Below, piece by piece: positions 26,994 through 36,968 of a stretch of 64,000 bases of DNA. The translations under genes and the position numbers were made by a program. Location of the stretch: contig CAVYGO010000003.1 of NCBI GenBank assembly GCA_963768085.1, positions 744,001-808,000 on the forward strand, in the 5' to 3' direction. Numbering within the stretch: the stretch's first letter is position 1; every line of letters starts with the position of its first letter. The notes beneath the pieces are model-generated. The model did not search any database, was not told the origin of the DNA, and saw only the letters and a program-made list of their open reading frames with translations. The stretch is from Pukyongia sp963768085 (lineage in GTDB: Bacteria; Bacteroidota; Bacteroidia; Flavobacteriales; Flavobacteriaceae).

Positions 26994-27860
26994 ATGGATA
27001 CGAAAGAACTTCTCAAGAAAGTACGAAAGATCGAAATTAAAACACGCAGGTTAAGCGACCACGTGTTTGGAGGAGAGTACCATAGTACTTTTAAAGGAAG
27101 AGGTATGACCTTTAGTGAAGTACGTCAATACCAGTTCGGTGATGACGTGCGTAATATCGACTGGAATGTGACTGCGCGTTACAATGAACCGTATATAAAG
27201 GTCTTCGAGGAGGAACGAGAACTCACCCTGATGCTGGTCGTTGATGTTAGTGGATCTGAATTCTTCGGAACAGATAGGCAGTTCAAAAATGAAGTGGTTA
27301 CTGAAATTGCGGCTACACTGGCCTTTTCAGCCATGCAGAATAACGATAAAACAGGCCTGATCCTCTTCACCGATGAGATCGAATTATTCATACCGCCAAA
27401 GAAAGGCAAGTCGCATGTACTTAGAATTATTCGTGAACTTATTGAATTCCATCCGAAAAGCAAGAGAACTAATGTGGCCCAGGCTCTGAAGTACCTCACC
27501 AATGTAATGAAAAAGAAAGCCATTGTTTTTGTGCTATCAGATTTCATTACCGATGATTACAGGGATACGCTTAAGATCGTCGCCAAAAAGCATGACGTTA
27601 CGGGAATACGTGTCTTCGATGCAATGGAAGAGGCCATACCTAATCTTGGAGTGGTTGAGATGCAGGATGAAGAAACAGGAGAAAATATGCTTGTGAATAC
27701 CGGATCTAAGGCGGTTCGAATGAATTATCATCGATATTACCGCGACCGGGTTGAATATTACCAGGAGGCTTTCACCAAAAGTGGCGCAGGAGCTATCGAT
27801 TGTCGCGTGGATGAGAGTTACGTAAAAAAGCTATTAGGATATTTTAAAAGACGAGCATAG
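26994..27860 (+). CDS. DUF58 domain protein (VWA-like), Bat operon
   Basis: A 288-residue DUF58 protein with the block GRGMTFSEVRQYQFGDDVRNIDWNVTAR, followed by a VWA-like fold whose metal-site motif is intact (DVSGS, Asp84, Ser86, Ser88). No membrane segment is present. DUF58 proteins regularly pair with MoxR ATPases in envelope maturation or stress functions. The gene lies 87 bases after moxR and 7 bases before the next gene. Confidence 0.94.
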   Translation: MDTKELLKKVRKIEIKTRRLSDHVFGGEYHSTFKGRGMTFSEVRQYQFGDDVRNIDWNVTARYNEPYIKVFEEERELTLMLVVDVSGSEFFGTDRQFKNEVVTEIAATLAFSAMQNNDKTGLILFTDEIELFIPPKKGKSHVLRIIRELIEFHPKSKRTNVAQALKYLTNVMKKKAIVFVLSDFITDDYRDTLKIVAKKHDVTGIRVFDAMEEAIPNLGVVEMQDEETGENMLVNTGSKAVRMNYHRYYRDRVEYYQEAFTKSGAGAIDCRVDESYVKKLLGYFKRRA

Positions 27861-27867
27861 AAGAAAA

Positions 27868-29526
27868 ATGTTTGGTAGAACAGGACATAGTGTTATTTTG
27901 TCATTCAGGAGGGGAGTGAGGAATCTCATATCACTGGCGTTTTTTATTATTAGCTTTTCGGTTAATGCACAATTGACATCTTATGTTGATACTACTAATA
28001 TCCGCATAGGTGAAGAGATAAGGTACTCGGTTCAAGTTACGGTTGATTCCACCGATCTCGTCCTCTTTCCGGAAGGGCAGTCTTTCCAGCCGCTGGAAAT
28101 GATAGAATCTTATAAGATCGACACCACCTATGAACAGGCCAAGTACAGATTGATCAAAAAGTATGGCCTAACCCAGTTCGATTCGGGTAGTTTCACTATA
28201 CCGTCGCAGAAGATCGTTATAAATGATAAGGTATTTAGTACAGATTCTATAAAGATAGAAGTTGCCGATGTTCCGGTAGACACCGTGCAGCAAAAGATGT
28301 TCGAAATAAAACCGGCGATCGAAGTAGGCTCAACTCCATTTGATTTTATGAAAATGATGTATTGGCTGATTCCTCTAGTGTTACTGTCAGGATTAGGCTG
28401 GTATCTGCTCCGAAGAAAAAAGAAAAAAGAAGCTGAAGCAGAAGAGCTCCCACCTTATGAGGAAGCTCTAGCGTCATTAAAACAACTGGACGCCTCTAAT
28501 CTTTTAAGCAGTAATGCGTCTAAAGCTTATTATTCACAGCTTACCGAAATTGTAAAACGCTATTTGGACCGTGAGATCGACGATACCGCTTTAGAAAGTA
28601 CCAGTGACGAACTAATTGAACGCTTGCAATTGCATAGGGATTCGGGAAATTTTGAATTCGATTCTGAAACGATTTCAAAGTTGGACGCAATTTTGAAACG
28701 AGCGGATCTGGTGAAATTTGCTAAAATGCAAATGGCCCAGGGTCAGGCTTCATCCGACAGAAATACTATCGAAGACATTATAATCGAAACTCATGAAGTG
28801 GTTCCGGAGCCTAGTGAGGAAGAGCTTCTTGAAAATATATTATACGCCCAGGAACAGCGAAGAAAACGCCGGAACAAACGAATTATATATGGTGCCGCTA
28901 CAGGAATCGGAGCTATTCTGATCGCTATTGTAATATTAGCGTCCACCTACGGATGGGATTATCTGAAAGACAATATCATCGGGCATCCTACAAAAGACAT
29001 GGTAGAAGGACAATGGTATCGCAGTGAGTACGGAATCCCAGCGGTTATAATGGAAACTCCGGTAGTGCTTAAAAGAAAAGACATAGAATTACCTACGGAG
29101 ATGCAAGAAGCAGTTCAAAGTAGCAGATTCTTTTCTTATGGTAGTATTCTTGATCGCTTCTATCTGGTTGTAAACACCACAATATTAAAACAACCGATCG
29201 ATGGTGAACTTGAAAAAGTTTTGGAAGGAGCCCTGGCCACATTTGAGGCCCAGGGAGCGAAGAATCTTGTAGTAAAAACAGAGACCTTTGAAACTGAGAA
29301 TGGAGTTAAAGGGATCAAAGCCTTTGGAAGTTTTGAAAGTGAGAACCCGTTTGTGAAAGGGAATAATGATACCCAGAATTATGAAATGCTGGTTTTCAGT
29401 CAAAAAGGCGCATTGCAACAAGTAATAATAGCGTCTCTGGATTCCGATCCTTATGCCAAAGAATTGGTGGATCGTATTCGAAATTCAATGGAACTTGAAG
29501 TACAACAACCACAAGGGCAGAAGTGA
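27868..29526 (+). CDS. Bat-operon membrane protein with N-terminal BatD-like beta domain
   Basis: A 552-residue protein: signal sequence ending near FSVNAQ (35), a beta-rich domain (36-150), a membrane helix (164-182) followed by a basic stretch RRKKKK, a cytoplasmic helical segment with Glu-rich parts, a second membrane helix (about 338-360) and a C-terminal domain of about 180 residues. The gene lies between DUF58 and batA, a position often filled by an unnamed protein in flavobacterial Bat operons. The N-terminus reads like BatD (oxygen tolerance) proteins. Its function in the complex is unknown. Confidence 0.8.
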   Translation: MFGRTGHSVILSFRRGVRNLISLAFFIISFSVNAQLTSYVDTTNIRIGEEIRYSVQVTVDSTDLVLFPEGQSFQPLEMIESYKIDTTYEQAKYRLIKKYGLTQFDSGSFTIPSQKIVINDKVFSTDSIKIEVADVPVDTVQQKMFEIKPAIEVGSTPFDFMKMMYWLIPLVLLSGLGWYLLRRKKKKEAEAEELPPYEEALASLKQLDASNLLSSNASKAYYSQLTEIVKRYLDREIDDTALESTSDELIERLQLHRDSGNFEFDSETISKLDAILKRADLVKFAKMQMAQGQASSDRNTIEDIIIETHEVVPEPSEEELLENILYAQEQRRKRRNKRIIYGAATGIGAILIAIVILASTYGWDYLKDNIIGHPTKDMVEGQWYRSEYGIPAVIMETPVVLKRKDIELPTEMQEAVQSSRFFSYGSILDRFYLVVNTTILKQPIDGELEKVLEGALATFEAQGAKNLVVKTETFETENGVKGIKAFGSFESENPFVKGNNDTQNYEMLVFSQKGALQQVIIASLDSDPYAKELVDRIRNSMELEVQQPQGQK

Positions 29527-30527
29527 TGAACAGATTTGAATATGTAAATCCTGAATTTTTCTGGCTGCTGCTATTGCTGCCCGCCCTTATTGTATGGTTT
29601 ATGTGGAAACGCCATCGACAGACCGCATCATTGACCATATCAAGTTTGAAGGGCTTTAAAACCGGAAAAAATTGGCTGGCTAAATTCCGGCCACTCCTTT
29701 TTATCCTTAGGTTATTAGCGCTGGCAGCTATTATTGTGGCGTTAGCAAGACCACGAACTGTGGATGAATCTACGCGGATAAAAACAACTAAAGGGATCGA
29801 TATCGTGATGGCGATTGATGTTTCGGCAAGTATGCTTGCTCGAGATCTAAGTCCGAGCCGCCTCGAAGCCCTTAAAACAGTGGCTGCACGATTTATAGCC
29901 GCCCGCCCCAATGATAGGATCGGACTAGTAGAATACGCCGGGGAGAGTTATACCAAAACCCCGTTAACCAGCGATAAAAGTATTGTGCTATCGTCTTTAA
30001 AGAGCCTGCGTTACAATACGCTTATCGATCCGGGGACAGCCATTGGAATGGGACTGGCTACCGCGGTTAATCGTTTGAAAGAGAGTCGGGCAAAAAGTAA
30101 AGTGATCATTCTACTAACGGACGGCGTAAATAACACAGGGTTTATCGATCCAAAGATCGCTAGTGAGTTGGCAGTTGAATATGGAATTAAAGTTTATACC
30201 ATAGGACTGGGGACAAATGGGATGGCGCAATCGCCAATAGGAATCAGGCCGGATGGCAGTTTTCAATATGGCAGTATTCAGGTAGAGATTGATGAAGAAT
30301 TACTGGAGGAAATAGCGGAAACAACCGGGGGACAATATTTCAGGGCTACGAGTACGACAAAATTGAACGAGATCTACGATGAGATCAATAAACTTGAAAA
30401 AACGGACATAGAAGAATTCAAGTATACGAATTATGAAGAAAAATATCGTCTGCTGGGGCTGCTCGCACTGGCATTGCTGGGACTGGAATTTTTATTGCGA
30501 TATACGCTATTCAGAAGTTTTGTATAA
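29526..30527 (+). CDS. batA: BatA, VWA domain membrane protein
   Basis: An inner-membrane VWA protein: an N-terminal membrane helix (EFFWLLLLLPALIVWFMW), a second one near residue 60-77, a VWA domain with intact DxSxS site (IDVSASM), and a C-terminal membrane helix (LLGLLALALLGLEFLL). The block DLSPSRLEALKTVAARFI is typical for BatA. Its ATG overlaps the preceding stop by one base (TGATG); a GTG three bases earlier is also possible. BatA and BatB are thought to form a membrane complex in oxidative or envelope stress tolerance. Confidence 0.94.
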   Translation: MNRFEYVNPEFFWLLLLLPALIVWFMWKRHRQTASLTISSLKGFKTGKNWLAKFRPLLFILRLLALAAIIVALARPRTVDESTRIKTTKGIDIVMAIDVSASMLARDLSPSRLEALKTVAARFIAARPNDRIGLVEYAGESYTKTPLTSDKSIVLSSLKSLRYNTLIDPGTAIGMGLATAVNRLKESRAKSKVIILLTDGVNNTGFIDPKIASELAVEYGIKVYTIGLGTNGMAQSPIGIRPDGSFQYGSIQVEIDEELLEEIAETTGGQYFRATSTTKLNEIYDEINKLEKTDIEEFKYTNYEEKYRLLGLLALALLGLEFLLRYTLFRSFV

Positions 30528-30548
30528 TTAAAAAGAGATTAAACGAAG

Positions 30549-31586
30549 ATGTATCAACTAGAGGAACCCACATATTTTTACCTGCTCTTCGCCATCCCGG
30601 TGGTCGCAGTGCTGTTCCTTGTGGTGCTGTTCTGGAAACATCGTACCCAGAAGAAATTTGCGGATAACCGACTCCTCAGAAAGTTAAGTCCGGAGCGATC
30701 TACGTTTAAATCCATATTGAAGGTTTCTGTATTTTGCCTGGCACTTGCGGCACTCTCCTTCGCTATGGTGAATCCTAAAATTGGAACAAAACTGGAAACG
30801 GTGAAGCGAGAAGGTGTGGATGTGGTATTCGCACTCGATGTATCAAAGAGTATGCTGGCCGAGGACATAGCCCCCAACCGTCTTGAGAAATCGAAACAAC
30901 TGATAACCCAGATCATCAACAGCTTGGCCGGTGACCGTATTGGCATTATAGGGTACGCAGGCAGCGCTTTTCCGCAGGTTCCCATTACCACCGATTTTTC
31001 TTCGGCGAAGTTGTTCCTCAATGGGATGAATACCGAAATGGTGTCTTCACAAGGAACCGCGATCACTGAGGCAATCGCAATGGCAAAAACATATTATGAC
31101 GATGAAGAACAGACAAACAGGGTGCTTTTCATAGTTTCAGACGGGGAAGATCACGAAGGAAATTTGGGCGAGATTGCTTCAGAAGCTGCTTCAGAAGGAA
31201 TAAAGATCTACACGATTGGTGTTGGCACGATAACCGGTGGCCCTATTCCTATTAAGCGAAACGGTGTCCTGCAATATTACAAACGGGATCAGAATAATGA
31301 ACAGGTTATTACTAGGCTTGAAGACGTCAGACTTCAGGAAATCGCCGATCAGGCAAATGGAACCTATATTGAGGGAAATAATACCAAGGAGGTAGTCGAG
31401 GAGGTAACGGCAATTTTGAATGGTATGGATAAAAAAGAATTCGAAGCAAAGCAGTTCACAGATTTCAAGGATCAGTTTCAGTGGTTCCTGGCAGGGGCAT
31501 TATTTTTGCTCATTTTAGATATACTTCTGCTGGAACGTAAAACAGCCTGGCTGCGAAAATTGAATTTGTTTAATGAAAAGGAATAA
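30549..31586 (+). CDS. batB: BatB, VWA domain membrane protein
   Basis: Paralogue of BatA with the same plan: N-terminal membrane helices (FYLLFAIPVVAVLFLVVLFW; VSVFCLALAALSFAMV), a VWA domain with DxSxS (LDVSKSM), and a C-terminal membrane helix (FLAGALFLLILDILLL). AEDIAPNRLEKSKQLI and GDRIGIIGYAGSAFPQVPIT are typical BatB blocks. It starts 21 bases after batA and overlaps batC by 14 bases, so the two are co-expressed. Confidence 0.94.
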   Translation: MYQLEEPTYFYLLFAIPVVAVLFLVVLFWKHRTQKKFADNRLLRKLSPERSTFKSILKVSVFCLALAALSFAMVNPKIGTKLETVKREGVDVVFALDVSKSMLAEDIAPNRLEKSKQLITQIINSLAGDRIGIIGYAGSAFPQVPITTDFSSAKLFLNGMNTEMVSSQGTAITEAIAMAKTYYDDEEQTNRVLFIVSDGEDHEGNLGEIASEAASEGIKIYTIGVGTITGGPIPIKRNGVLQYYKRDQNNEQVITRLEDVRLQEIADQANGTYIEGNNTKEVVEEVTAILNGMDKKEFEAKQFTDFKDQFQWFLAGALFLLILDILLLERKTAWLRKLNLFNEKE

Positions 31587-32472
31587 TTGTATGGAACGAA
31601 GAGCAAAAAAAATTAATTCCAAGATTCCATGGCGCATTTATATGCTGCTATGTTTTCTATTGGTAAATATTGCGAGCATCGCTCAGAATGATAAAGAAAA
31701 GGAGAAGATAGAGAAAGAGACCTCAAATCTTTTACGATCTGCAAGTTCTGAATTGAAATCGGATGACTTCATTGATGCTGAAGTAGATCTTCGCAAGGCG
31801 ATATCACTTTCGCCAACAAATGAAACCGGGAAGTACAACCTGGGAAACGCCTATTACGAAAAGGAATTGAATGACGAAGCCATGCGCAGGTACCTGCAAG
31901 CGGCAGAAGTGGCGCTATCCAAATCCGAGAAGCATAAAGCCTATCACAACCTGGGGAATACCTTTATGAACGCTAAAAAATATCAGGAAGCTGTTGAAGC
32001 ATACAAGAACGCGCTGAGAAATAATCCTGTCGACGACGAAACACGATATAACCTGGCACTGGCCAAGGAAATGCTGGAAAAGAATCCACCTCAGGGCGGG
32101 GATGACAACAAGGACGAAGATGAAAATAAGGACGAGGAAAACAAAGACCAGCAAGAAAATAAGGACGACCAGGGTAAGGATCAGGAAGGTGATGAAGGAG
32201 ATGAGAAAGAGGACAAGGATAAGGGAGACGAAAAAGATGAAAATAAAGAAGGAGATAATAAGGATGACAAGGGAAATCCTAAGGATCCGAATGAGCAAAA
32301 GGATGGAGAAGGAGAGAAGCCTGAGCAACAGAAACCCGTCCCCGGCCAGTTATCCCCGCAGCAAATAAAGAATTTGCTTGAGGCGATGAACAATGAAGAG
32401 AAAAAGGTTCAGGATAAGATTAATGCCCGGAAACAGAAAGGGGCAAAAGTAAAATCGGATAAAGATTGGTAA
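31573..32472 (+). CDS. batC: BatC, TPR protein with acidic low-complexity tail
   Basis: A 299-residue protein: signal or anchor sequence (MLLCFLLVNIASIAQ), then tetratricopeptide repeats (about 50-170; NETGKYNLGNAYYEKELNDEAMRRYLQAA, KAYHNLGNTFMNAKKYQEAVEAY), then about 80 residues made almost solely of Asp, Glu, Lys, Asn, Gln and Gly (encoded at about 32100-32340), ending with a short conserved helix LSPQQIKNLLEAMNNEEKKVQDKI. This shape is typical of BatC. The start at 31573 overlaps batB; an ATG at 31591 is an alternative. Confidence 0.93.
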   Translation: MKRNNCMERRAKKINSKIPWRIYMLLCFLLVNIASIAQNDKEKEKIEKETSNLLRSASSELKSDDFIDAEVDLRKAISLSPTNETGKYNLGNAYYEKELNDEAMRRYLQAAEVALSKSEKHKAYHNLGNTFMNAKKYQEAVEAYKNALRNNPVDDETRYNLALAKEMLEKNPPQGGDDNKDEDENKDEENKDQQENKDDQGKDQEGDEGDEKEDKDKGDEKDENKEGDNKDDKGNPKDPNEQKDGEGEKPEQQKPVPGQLSPQQIKNLLEAMNNEEKKVQDKINARKQKGAKVKSDKDW

Positions 32473-32474
32473 TC

Positions 32475-34256
32475 ATGAAACGCTCGTATTTCATATACAT
32501 ACTCTTTTTTCTTTGTAGTGTTGGGTTAACACAGGCCCAGGTGCGCTTCGAAGCGAAGGTAAGCAAGAGCAAGCTGGGAGTGAATGAACGGTTGCGAGTT
32601 GATTTTGAAATGAATCAGGATGGGGATAACTTCACTCCGCCTTCATTTAATGGTTTTCGGGTGGTTGGGGGACCAAACCAGGCCATCAGTAATTCGTATA
32701 TAAACGGGAAACGAAGTTATTCCAAGACCTATTCTTATTACTTAACCCCACTTTCCAGGGGTACTTTCAATATAGGTCAAGCATCTATTGTTATTGAAGG
32801 CGAAACCTACAAGACATTGCCTGTAAAAGTTCAAGTTACCAGTGCTGTTGAAAGACCGAAGGATGGCAATGACGCCGAATATGTGGCAAGTGAAAACGTC
32901 CATCTCGTTGCCATCATATCGAATACGAATCCCTATTTGAACGAAGCCATAAGCGTCCAGTATCGATTGTATGTTTCCAACGATGTAAATCTTACACGGG
33001 GTTTTCGGGAAATAGACACCCCAAAATACGCCGATTTCTGGAGTCAGACGATTTCGAACAGGGGGAACTTCACCGTCTTCGATGGAGAGTATAACGGGCG
33101 AACCGATTATCGGTATATTATTGTACAAACAACGGTACTTTACCCTCAGAAAACAGGTGAACTTTCCATTGAACCGCTCACACTTGATGTCCCGATTGAT
33201 GTGGAAACCAATAAAAGAGATCTTTTTGGCCGAAGATTAATGACCCGGGTAAACAAGACCATTTCCGCAGGAAACAGGACTATCGATGTGAAACCGCTTC
33301 CAGTTGAAGGGCGTCCGGATAACTTTAATGGTGCCGTAGGTGATTTCTCCTTCGATGTTCAAACAGATCGCTCCAGCCTTGATGCTAATGAAGCCTTGCA
33401 ACTCACGGTTAAGGTGAGCGGGAAGGGCAATCTGAAATTATTTGATTTACCCTCTTTAAAGTTGCCTACAGCACTAGAGCAATACGAACCGGAACGCAAT
33501 GATAATGTAAACACCCAGGCAGACGGCATGAGAGGCTTCATTTCTGAAACACATACCGTGGTCCCGCAGTTCAAAGGAGATTATCCAATTCGTCCTTTGA
33601 GTTTTTCTTTTTTCGATCCAAAAACCGAAAAATATCGAACCCTAACTTCCAAAGAAATCGTGCTTAACGTCGTGAATGGCCCGGTTACAAATAACAATAC
33701 TTCAGAGAATACCGCCAGTGGAAAAAACCCGGTCGCTGTTTTCAATGAAGATCAGTTCAAATACATAAAGTTGCAGGCCAATCTGCGCCCAATTGTGAAA
33801 TCCGATTTCTTTAAATCCGGATTGTTCTGGGGCTTGGTAGGAGGTCCGTTTCTATTCATACCCGTCTTTATATTCATAGGACGAGAGCGAAAGAGACGAA
33901 TAAGGGATATTGCAGGTAATAAACTTCGAAAGGCGGATCGTTTAGCTAAAAAATATCTTACAGAAGCTAAGCGTTCGATGAAAGACGAGGTTGTGTTCTA
34001 TGAAGTGCTGGAAAGGGCGCTTCACAATTACTTAAAAGCAAAACTAGCTATAGAAACCAGTGATATTAGTAAGGAAAAGATTTCCAATCTACTTCGGGAT
34101 AAGGGAGCCGAGACAGCGACTATCGAAACTTTTATGGACATTCTGAAAAGTTGCGAATTCGCACGATATACGCCGGCTTCTGAGGTTACGATTCAGCATG
34201 ATTACGAAAAGGCGGTAAAAGTAATTTCAACCATTGATAAACAACTTGGGCGATGA
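32475..34256 (+). CDS. batD: BatD (oxygen tolerance) protein
   Basis: A 593-residue secreted and membrane-anchored protein: signal peptide ending TQAQ, several beta-sandwich domains (VRFEAKVSKSKLGVNERLRVDFEM, YSKTYSYYLTPLSRGTF, LQLTVKVSGKGNLKLFDLPSLKLP), a membrane helix about residue 450 (FWGLVGGPFLFIPVFIFIG), and a cytoplasmic helical tail. It matches the BatD family. The start is placed at ATG 32475 (MKRSYFIYILFF), since the TTG at 32466 adds nothing like a signal. It overlaps batE by 4 bases. Confidence 0.94.
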   Translation: MKRSYFIYILFFLCSVGLTQAQVRFEAKVSKSKLGVNERLRVDFEMNQDGDNFTPPSFNGFRVVGGPNQAISNSYINGKRSYSKTYSYYLTPLSRGTFNIGQASIVIEGETYKTLPVKVQVTSAVERPKDGNDAEYVASENVHLVAIISNTNPYLNEAISVQYRLYVSNDVNLTRGFREIDTPKYADFWSQTISNRGNFTVFDGEYNGRTDYRYIIVQTTVLYPQKTGELSIEPLTLDVPIDVETNKRDLFGRRLMTRVNKTISAGNRTIDVKPLPVEGRPDNFNGAVGDFSFDVQTDRSSLDANEALQLTVKVSGKGNLKLFDLPSLKLPTALEQYEPERNDNVNTQADGMRGFISETHTVVPQFKGDYPIRPLSFSFFDPKTEKYRTLTSKEIVLNVVNGPVTNNNTSENTASGKNPVAVFNEDQFKYIKLQANLRPIVKSDFFKSGLFWGLVGGPFLFIPVFIFIGRERKRRIRDIAGNKLRKADRLAKKYLTEAKRSMKDEVVFYEVLERALHNYLKAKLAIETSDISKEKISNLLRDKGAETATIETFMDILKSCEFARYTPASEVTIQHDYEKAVKVISTIDKQLGR

Positions 34257-35014
34257 AAGTATTCGATATGAAATATCTGAGTTTCCTTTTACTCTTTGTC
34301 GTGACATACACCATCGGGCAGAACGAAGCTAACTTTAATTCGGGTAAAGAAGCCTATAAGGCGGAAAGCTATAGCGAGGCTATAACACTTTGGAAAGAAA
34401 TACTTGATAAGGGCGAGCATTCCGCAGAATTGTATTTTAACCTTGGGAATGCACATTATAAACTCAATAATATCGGCCAGAGTATTTATTACTATGAAAA
34501 GGCCTTACAGCAAGATCCTTATGACTCGGATATCAGGAATAATCTCGCTTTCGCTGAAAATGCGAGAATCGACGCGATCGAACCATTACCACAATCTGTA
34601 TTCAGAACCTGGTATCGGAGTGTTTCCGGGGTATTTAGTTTTAATGCCTGGGCGATCAATGCCGTGGTTTTCTCCTTTGGATTTGTCCTGCTCTTCTTAT
34701 TGTACTACTTCGCTGCTTCAGAAAGAAGGAAGCGTATCCTGTTTGCCACTTCAATTGCCTTTCTATTCTTTCTCGTATCGAGCATGACCCTGGCTTTTAT
34801 GACCTATGCTGACGAGTTGAATGATAATCCAGCTATTATCTTATCGGAAGAAGTTGAAGTTAAAGATGCCCCTTCCTTAGGTGGAGCTCTGAGTTATTTA
34901 ATCCACGAAGGCACCAAGGTCCAGATACTGGAACAAGATGCTGATTGGGTTCGCATCCGGCTGGCGGATGGGAAAGATGGATGGATCCCAGTTTCAAGCC
35001 TTAAAGCTTTATAG
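34253..35014 (+). CDS. batE: BatE, TPR plus SH3-like membrane protein
   Basis: A 253-residue protein with a signal sequence, a TPR pair (AELYFNLGNAHYKLNNIGQSIYYYEKALQQDPYDSDI), two membrane helices (about 128-152 and 160-180), and a C-terminal bacterial SH3-like domain (VEVKDAPSLGGALSYLIHEGTKVQILEQDADWVRIRLADGKDGWIP). This is the usual BatE design and closes the operon. Its ATG overlaps the batD stop (ATGA). Confidence 0.92.
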   Translation: MKVFDMKYLSFLLLFVVTYTIGQNEANFNSGKEAYKAESYSEAITLWKEILDKGEHSAELYFNLGNAHYKLNNIGQSIYYYEKALQQDPYDSDIRNNLAFAENARIDAIEPLPQSVFRTWYRSVSGVFSFNAWAINAVVFSFGFVLLFLLYYFAASERRKRILFATSIAFLFFLVSSMTLAFMTYADELNDNPAIILSEEVEVKDAPSLGGALSYLIHEGTKVQILEQDADWVRIRLADGKDGWIPVSSLKAL

Positions 35015-35106
35015 ATTTATAAATAATTTAAAGATAAGGCATCTGCAAAATTATATTTTTAATATCTTGGTAAGTCGCTGATAACACGTAACCATAACCA
35101 ATCAAT

Positions 35107-36957
35107 ATGTTCAAAAACATCTTCACTAATATTCGCGGAAACCTATTTGGTGGAATTACTGCGGGAATAGTTGCCCTGCCCTTGGCACTTGCTTTCGGAG
35201 TACAATCCGGACTTGGCCCGGATGCCGGATTATACGGCGCCATATTTATTGGATTCTTTGCGTCACTTTTCGGAGGAACCAACACACAAATCTCGGGCCC
35301 AACAGCACCAATGACTGCCTTGTCTATGGTGGTTATTGCGGGCATTATTGGAGCCAATGATGGGGATGTTGCTGCTGCGCTTCCGTTTATCCTGTTGGTT
35401 TTCTTGCTGGCTGGATTATTTCAGGTCGCTTTGGGAATTGTTGGTCTGGGAAGGTATATCAAATACATCCCATATCCTGTAGTCTCGGGATTTATGACTG
35501 CTATTGGGGTGATTATTCTGGTAACACAAATATTACCGCTATTGGGTTACTACACTTCAGATGATACAGAATATATAAACGATTTTAAACCTCAGGCAGA
35601 AGAAGTACTCCTCGATAAAATTTTAAAGGAAGAAGCAGGAGAAGGAATTTTGGTGCTGGAAGATTTTAAAGAGACCGTCGCACGTGCTGAACTCATTGAA
35701 GAAAGTGAAATAATGCGGGAAGCTGAATTACTGGCCAAAAACGATAGCTCCGGGGTAATTGGATCCTTGTCGACGCTCCCTCGTGCGTTGAAAAATGTTA
35801 ATTGGCTGGAAATTATCTTGGGACTGTTAACCATCCTCATTATTTTTGGTTTCAAACGGATAACTTCAAAAATTCCCAGCACTTTGGTTGCTCTATTAGT
35901 GGTAACATTAGGGGCATATTTTTTAAAGTTAGATTACCGGCCGATAGAGGAAATACCTACTGGTTTCCCAATGCCAAACTTCGAGATTTTCGCAAATTTT
36001 AGTATATCTCAAGTATCTCCGTATATATTTACTGCCATAACCCTGGCTTTTTTAGGGGCGATCGATTCCTTACTAACATCAGTGGTCGCTGACAATATGA
36101 CGAAGACAAAACATAAACCGAACCAGGAACTAATTGGACAGGGTGTTGGAAATAGTGTGGCTGCACTGTTCGGGGGATTACCAGGAGCGGGTGCTACCAT
36201 TCGAACCGTAGTGAATATTAATTCCGGAGGAACATCAAAACTCAGTGGTATGGTAGCGGCTATTCTCTTATTGGTGGTCCTGTTAGCCCTTGGGCCCCTG
36301 GCTTCACAAATCCCGGCCGCGGTACTTGCGGGCATACTCGTTACTGTTGGAATTGGAGTGATGGATTATAAAGGATTACGGGCTATTCCAAACATGCCTG
36401 TAGCTGAAGTTATTGTGATGTTGGTGGTACTATTACTATCTGTATTCTGGAACCTTATATATGCGGTAGGTGTAGGATTGGTTTTAGCCTCCCTGATCTT
36501 TATGAAAAAAATCGGTGACGCGACAGCTGCACGCTCTCAGGTAATACCTCTTTCCAGTGACGAAGGATTCGAATTACCCTGGAAAGATGAACTGGATTTT
36601 CCCATAGAGTTGCAGGAGGAGGTGTTTATTAAGCATCTTGACGGGCCAATGTTCTTTGGAAACACCAACGATTTTCAGGAATTGGCAAAAGGAATACCCG
36701 ATACTGCTTCCCATGTTATCATTAGAATGGACAAGGTCCCTTACATGGATCAATCCGGCCTGTATGCCATGGAAGAAGCTCTTTATCGATTCAATAAGGA
36801 TAATATAGTGGTCATTCTTGTGCATCTGGAAACTCAACCCAGAGTGATGATGGAATCGATAGATATCATTCCGGATCTGCTTCCGAAGGAAAGGATCTTC
36901 AATGATTTTAAAGAGGTTTTAGTGTATATCAGAGAAAATGTAAAAGACGTAGTTTAG
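35107..36957 (+). CDS. SulP family anion transporter with STAS domain
   Basis: A 616-residue transporter with about 10-12 membrane helices of the SulP type (GGITAGIVALPLALAFGVQSGLGPDAGLYGAI; GPTAPMTALSMVV; GGLPGAGATIRTVVNI) and a C-terminal STAS domain (about 510-610; FIKHLDGPMFFGNTNDF, RMDKVPYMDQSGLYAMEEAL). Substrate could be sulfate, bicarbonate or another anion. An acidic insertion of about 70 residues (about 155-230) interrupts the membrane part. The gene stands alone, convergent with cvpA. Confidence 0.93.
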   Translation: MFKNIFTNIRGNLFGGITAGIVALPLALAFGVQSGLGPDAGLYGAIFIGFFASLFGGTNTQISGPTAPMTALSMVVIAGIIGANDGDVAAALPFILLVFLLAGLFQVALGIVGLGRYIKYIPYPVVSGFMTAIGVIILVTQILPLLGYYTSDDTEYINDFKPQAEEVLLDKILKEEAGEGILVLEDFKETVARAELIEESEIMREAELLAKNDSSGVIGSLSTLPRALKNVNWLEIILGLLTILIIFGFKRITSKIPSTLVALLVVTLGAYFLKLDYRPIEEIPTGFPMPNFEIFANFSISQVSPYIFTAITLAFLGAIDSLLTSVVADNMTKTKHKPNQELIGQGVGNSVAALFGGLPGAGATIRTVVNINSGGTSKLSGMVAAILLLVVLLALGPLASQIPAAVLAGILVTVGIGVMDYKGLRAIPNMPVAEVIVMLVVLLLSVFWNLIYAVGVGLVLASLIFMKKIGDATAARSQVIPLSSDEGFELPWKDELDFPIELQEEVFIKHLDGPMFFGNTNDFQELAKGIPDTASHVIIRMDKVPYMDQSGLYAMEEALYRFNKDNIVVILVHLETQPRVMMESIDIIPDLLPKERIFNDFKEVLVYIRENVKDVV

Positions 36958-36968
36958 GAAGAATTCAA

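Noticed and set aside
32102..32368. Basic reading frame (88 codons) inside batC
   Set aside because: It is a frame-shifted reading of the Asp/Glu/Lys low-complexity region.
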